Assembly: GCA_964236445.1 (NCBI GenBank)
Contig: CAXSDR010000124.1
Location: forward strand, 1-8,515
Direction of reading: 5' to 3'
DNA from: CAXSDR01 sp964236445
GTDB lineage: Bacteria > Actinomycetota > Actinomycetes > Motilibacterales > Motilibacteraceae
Length of the DNA: 8,515 nucleotides
The notes beneath the pieces were generated by a model. The model ran no database searches. It saw only the letters and a program-made list of their open reading frames with translations, and was not told where the DNA came from. Positions 6,430 through 8,515 of the stretch are shown here, one piece after another (within the stretch, counting starts at the first letter, position 1; each line of letters opens with the position of its first letter). The position numbers and the translations under genes are program-made.

Positions 6430-7352
6430 CCTGCCAGAACCCGTTCCGGGGCGACGAAGACCGCCAGCGCGCGCACCTTTCCCTCGCGACGCTGCACCAG
6501 GGCGAGGGGCCGACCGTCCGGGGCGAAGACCGCGACCGGGTCACCCTCGTGGACCGGCAGCGCAGCGACAGCACCGAAGTAGATGCGGGCGGTCACGTCC
6601 TCGTCGACCTCGAGCGCGGGAAAGCCGCGTCGCAGCGCCGTAGCGAGGTCCACGAGCGCGGGAACCGTGTCGGGCTGTGCCTCGAGGTCGGCCAGCGGGA
6701 CCGCATCCGCCAACGACCAGGTGCCCACCCGCGTACGCCGCAGGCTGGTGAGGTGGCCCCCGACGCGCAGGGCGGTGCCGAGGTCACGGGCCAGCGCGCG
6801 GATGTAGGTGCCGGTCGAGCACTCGACATGGACGTCGACGTCGAGCACGTGGTCGGACCGGCGCTGAGCGAGCACCGTGAACTGCGACACGGTGACCGGC
6901 CGGCTCGCGAGATCGACCGACTCCCCCGCGCGGACAAGGGCGTAGGCGCGTTTGCCGTCGACCTTGATGGCGCTGACACTGCTCGGCACCTGCACGATGT
7001 CGCCCGTCAACGCGGTGATGGCGGCGGCCAGGTCGCTGTCGGTGACCAGCTCCGGCGACGAACCGCCGACCGGCTCACCGTCGGCGTCGTCGGTCGAGGT
7101 CGACCGGCCGAGGCGGATCGTGGCGTCATAGCCCTTGGTCTCGTCACTCACGTGTCCGAGCAGTCTCGTGGCGCGCCCGAGACCGAGGACGAGCAGGCCG
7201 GTGGCCATCGGGTCGAGGGTGCCCGCGTGGCCGACCTTGCGGGTGCGGGCCAGCCGGCGTACGGCCGACACGACGTCGTGCGACGTCATTCCGGCCGGCT
7301 TGTCCAGGACGAGCAGGCCGTCGGGCCCGTCAGTCCTCGGGCCGGCGCTCAC
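6426..7352 (-). CDS. truB: tRNA pseudouridine(55) synthase TruB
   Basis: TruB isomerises U55 to pseudouridine in the T-loop of most tRNAs and also helps tRNA folding. The 308-residue protein opens with LLVLDKPAGMTSHDVV (13-28). Motif II, VGHAGTLDPMATGLL (40-54), contains the catalytic aspartate D47. The KGYDATIRLG strand (73-82) carries the conserved Tyr75, and CSTGTYIRALARDLG (178-192) carries the conserved Arg185. A C-terminal domain of about 60 residues (about 245-305) fits the PUA-like extension found in actinobacterial TruB. The start is a GTG overlapping the rbfA stop as GTGA. A GGAGGA run lies immediately before it, too close for ideal spacing, so coupling to rbfA is likely. No later start is possible without losing the DKPAG motif. 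Confidence 0.97.
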   Translation of the reverse strand: MSAGPRTDGPDGLLVLDKPAGMTSHDVVSAVRRLARTRKVGHAGTLDPMATGLLVLGLGRATRLLGHVSDETKGYDATIRLGRSTSTDDADGEPVGGSSPELVTDSDLAAAITALTGDIVQVPSSVSAIKVDGKRAYALVRAGESVDLASRPVTVSQFTVLAQRRSDHVLDVDVHVECSTGTYIRALARDLGTALRVGGHLTSLRRTRVGTWSLADAVPLADLEAQPDTVPALVDLATALRRGFPALEVDEDVTARIYFGAVAALPVHEGDPVAVFAPDGRPLALVQRREGKVRALAVFVAPERVLAG

Positions 7353-7780
7353 TCCTCCGGCTCAGCCGGCGTGCGGTAGGCGTCGGGGCCGGCGGCGTAG
7401 GTCGCGGTTGCGGCGACCCGGTGCACCTCGGCGTCGAGCGCCGCGGCGCGGGCCAGCAGGTCGTCGATGTTCTTGGCGTCCTCGGGCAGGGCGTCGGCGA
7501 CGAACTCGAGCGTCGGCGTCAGCCGGATGCCCGTCTGCTTGCCGACCTCGCTGCGCAGCACGCCCTTGGCGCTCTCCAGCGCGATGGCCGTGCTCTGGCG
7601 GTCGGCGTCGTCGCCATAGACGGTGTAGAAGACGGTGGCGGCCTGCAGGTCGCCCGTCACCCGGACGTCGGTGATGGTGATGAAGCCCAGCCGGGGGTCC
7701 TTGACCCTCATCTCGAGCGTCTCGGCGACGACGACCTGGATGCGCTCGGCAAGCCTGCGGGCACGTGCGGCGTCAACCAT
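7349..7780 (-). CDS. rbfA: 30S ribosome-binding factor RbfA
   Basis: RbfA is a late 30S assembly and cold-adaptation factor that binds near helix 1 of 16S rRNA and assists 5'-end maturation. The 143-residue protein shows the type II KH fold of the family. N-terminal RARRLAERIQ (6-15) is followed by VKDPRLGFITITDVRVTGD (26-44). The inter-helix AKG kink (71-73) replaces the classical KH GxxG loop, and TGIRLTPTLEFVAD (83-96) and IDDLLA (105-110) follow. The C-terminal tail of about 25 residues is Ala/Pro/Glu-rich, as is common in actinobacteria. The ATG has a strong GGAGGT ribosome-binding site four bases upstream (7785-7790), suggesting independent initiation in a message shared with the DUF503 gene 21 bases upstream. 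Confidence 0.96.
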   Translation of the reverse strand: MVDAARARRLAERIQVVVAETLEMRVKDPRLGFITITDVRVTGDLQAATVFYTVYGDDADRQSTAIALESAKGVLRSEVGKQTGIRLTPTLEFVADALPEDAKNIDDLLARAAALDAEVHRVAATATYAAGPDAYRTPAEPEE

Positions 7781-7801
7781 GGGGACCTCCAGCTCGTAGG
7801 G

Positions 7802-8098
7802 TCATTCGTCATCACTGCTGTGCAGGCGACGGCGTACGGAGCGCAGCTCGACCTCCGGTCGGGAGGCCAGGCTGCGCTCGCAGGCGTCGAGCACTTCGCC
7901 CGCGTGCGCGGCGTCCGACGCGACGACCGCTACCCCGACGACCGCTCGCCGATGCAGGCCGAGCTCCCCGGTCTCGGCAGCGGCGACGCTGAACTCGCGG
8001 CGAAGGTGCGCGACGATCGGGCGCACGATCGAGCGCTTCTCCTTGAGCGAGTGGACGTCCCCGAGCAGGAAGTCCGCCTCCAGCGTCCCGACGTACAT
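7802..8098 (-). CDS. DUF503 / YlxP-family protein
   Basis: This small 98-residue protein matches the DUF503 (YlxP) family in length and sequence. It opens with the characteristic MYVGTLEADFLLGDVHSLKEK-type strand and loop, in which the HSLKEKRSIVRPI segment (16-28) is the family signature. Helical and strand segments follow (FSVAAAETGELGLHRRAVVGVAVVA spans 36-60) in a ferredoxin-like order. The biochemical role is not established. Its fixed position beside rbfA (between infB and rbfA in Bacillus) suggests a link to translation or ribosome assembly. The acidic SSDDE tail is unremarkable. The ATG at 8098 has only a weak GGGG element upstream. A TACGCT box eight bases before the ATG raises the possibility of a leaderless transcript. 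Confidence 0.92.
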   Translation of the reverse strand: MYVGTLEADFLLGDVHSLKEKRSIVRPIVAHLRREFSVAAAETGELGLHRRAVVGVAVVASDAAHAGEVLDACERSLASRPEVELRSVRRRLHSSDDE

Positions 8099-8105
8099 GT
8101 GCCCC

Positions 8106-8111
8106 AGCGTA
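8106..8111 (-). promoter_or_regulatory. Possible -10 element for a leaderless DUF503-rbfA-truB-ribF message
   Basis: TACGCT on the minus strand fits the actinobacterial -10 consensus TANNNT and ends seven bases before the A of the DUF503 ATG at 8098. That spacing would put the transcription start on the start codon itself. No convincing -35 is present, which is common for such promoters. The rest of the 45-base gap (8099-8143) shows nothing else I can name. Confidence 0.4.
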
Positions 8112-8143
8112 GGCGTAGCTTGCGCCGCGGCGGTGGAGGAGCC

Positions 8144-8515
8144 TCAAGGGTGCGCGGCATCCTGGCACGGCGTCGAGCCGCTGACCCGCAGCCCCTTGAA
8201 CCCGGCGCCGCTGCTGACCTCGATGACGAAGCCCTTCGTGCGGGCCGTCGTGAGGATGGACGAGGCGCTCGGGTGCTCGACGGCCGAGATCTCGTAACCC
8301 AGAGCGCGCAGGTGCTCCGTCGCAGCGGCGACCATCTGCTCAGGAGACCGGGTCGCCGCCGGGTCGCCGTTGGTGACGTAGACGTCGCTCATGACCTTGG
8401 TGAAGTCCGTGCGCATCGGCCCGCCGCACGGCGTGAGCGGGAGGTCATCGGCTACTGCGGCCTTCCCCGTCGGCAGGGCTGCCTCGGCCGCCGCCAGCAG
8501 GTCGCGGGTGAGCTG
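8144..8515 (-). CDS. Partial gene for a probable exported protein, unrecognised
   Basis: The frame is open from the window edge to a TGA at 8144, giving 123 visible residues. The N-terminus lies beyond 8515, so the ATG at 8416 is probably internal. The visible part begins with an amphipathic helix (QLTRDLLAAAEAALP). It then has a cysteine at fragment residue 30 (TPCGGP), an alternating Val/Tyr stretch (DVYVT), a second helix (PEQMVAAATEHLRALGYEI), two strands ending FVIEVSS, and a second cysteine near the end (STPCQ, residue 117). Two lone cysteines far apart in an otherwise cysteine-free protein suggest a disulfide and therefore an extracytoplasmic location. A lipoprotein is plausible, but the signal sequence is out of view. 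I do not recognise the family. It is 45 bases upstream of the DUF503 gene on the same strand. Confidence 0.75.
   Translation of the reverse strand, partial: QLTRDLLAAAEAALPTGKAAVADDLPLTPCGGPMRTDFTKVMSDVYVTNGDPAATRSPEQMVAAATEHLRALGYEISAVEHPSASSILTTARTKGFVIEVSSGAGFKGLRVSGSTPCQDAAHP

Noticed and set aside
5434..6582. A 382-codon plus-strand open frame opposite ribF
   Set aside because: It is antisense to RibF, whose motifs are all intact, and its composition is a typical GC-driven mirror with no domain.
7812..8168. A 118-codon minus-strand frame overlapping the DUF503 gene
   Set aside because: It is out of frame with the DUF503 signature, rich in Arg/Gly/Ala, and spans the preceding stop and the intergenic gap.
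1..8515. A hidden defence, mobile or CRISPR-type system
   Set aside because: No transposase, integrase, phage, toxin, nuclease-defence or spaced-repeat signal was found. Apart from two genes of unknown function at the ends and DUF503, every gene belongs to a known housekeeping family.

Overview
The window is a GC-rich stretch (about two thirds G+C by eye) with strong G/C preference at third codon positions. It reads as a chromosomal housekeeping region of an actinobacterium. The S15, PNPase (actinobacterial GPSI-like type), TruB, RibF and DUF503 proteins are of the forms typical of high-GC Gram-positives. A member of the Propionibacteriales, such as Nocardioides or Aeromicrobium, is my guess from protein flavour only. 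All ten genes lie on the minus strand, so transcription runs from position 8515 towards 1.

In transcription order: a partial gene for a probable exported protein (8144 to the window edge); a DUF503/YlxP-family gene (7802-8098); rbfA (7349-7780); truB (6426-7352); ribF (5476-6429); a 114-bp leader; rpsO (5092-5361); a 237-bp structured spacer; pnp (2629-4854); an M16 zinc peptidase (1229-2626); dapB (480-1226); and a small membrane protein with one TPR-like repeat (7-447).

The genes form two tight blocks. In the first, rbfA, truB and ribF are joined by 4-base GTGA stop/start overlaps and cover 30S maturation, tRNA pseudouridylation and FAD synthesis. In the second, pnp, the M16 peptidase and dapB are joined by nearly identical TGA-NC-ATG junctions. 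This links RNA turnover, a processing-type protease and the lysine/diaminopimelate pathway. rpsO sits between the blocks with its own leader and a strong downstream hairpin, as in the classical rpsO-pnp operon.

I see no mobile element, CRISPR array, tRNA, rRNA, prophage or defence gene. Nothing here looks like a new multi-gene system. The points worth checking are RNA-level: the multi-hairpin rpsO-pnp spacer, the rpsO leader, a possible leaderless promoter in front of the DUF503 gene, and an exact 11-bp tandem repeat across the ribF stop codon. A further point of gene order is the unrecognised exported-protein gene lying where infB is usually found.
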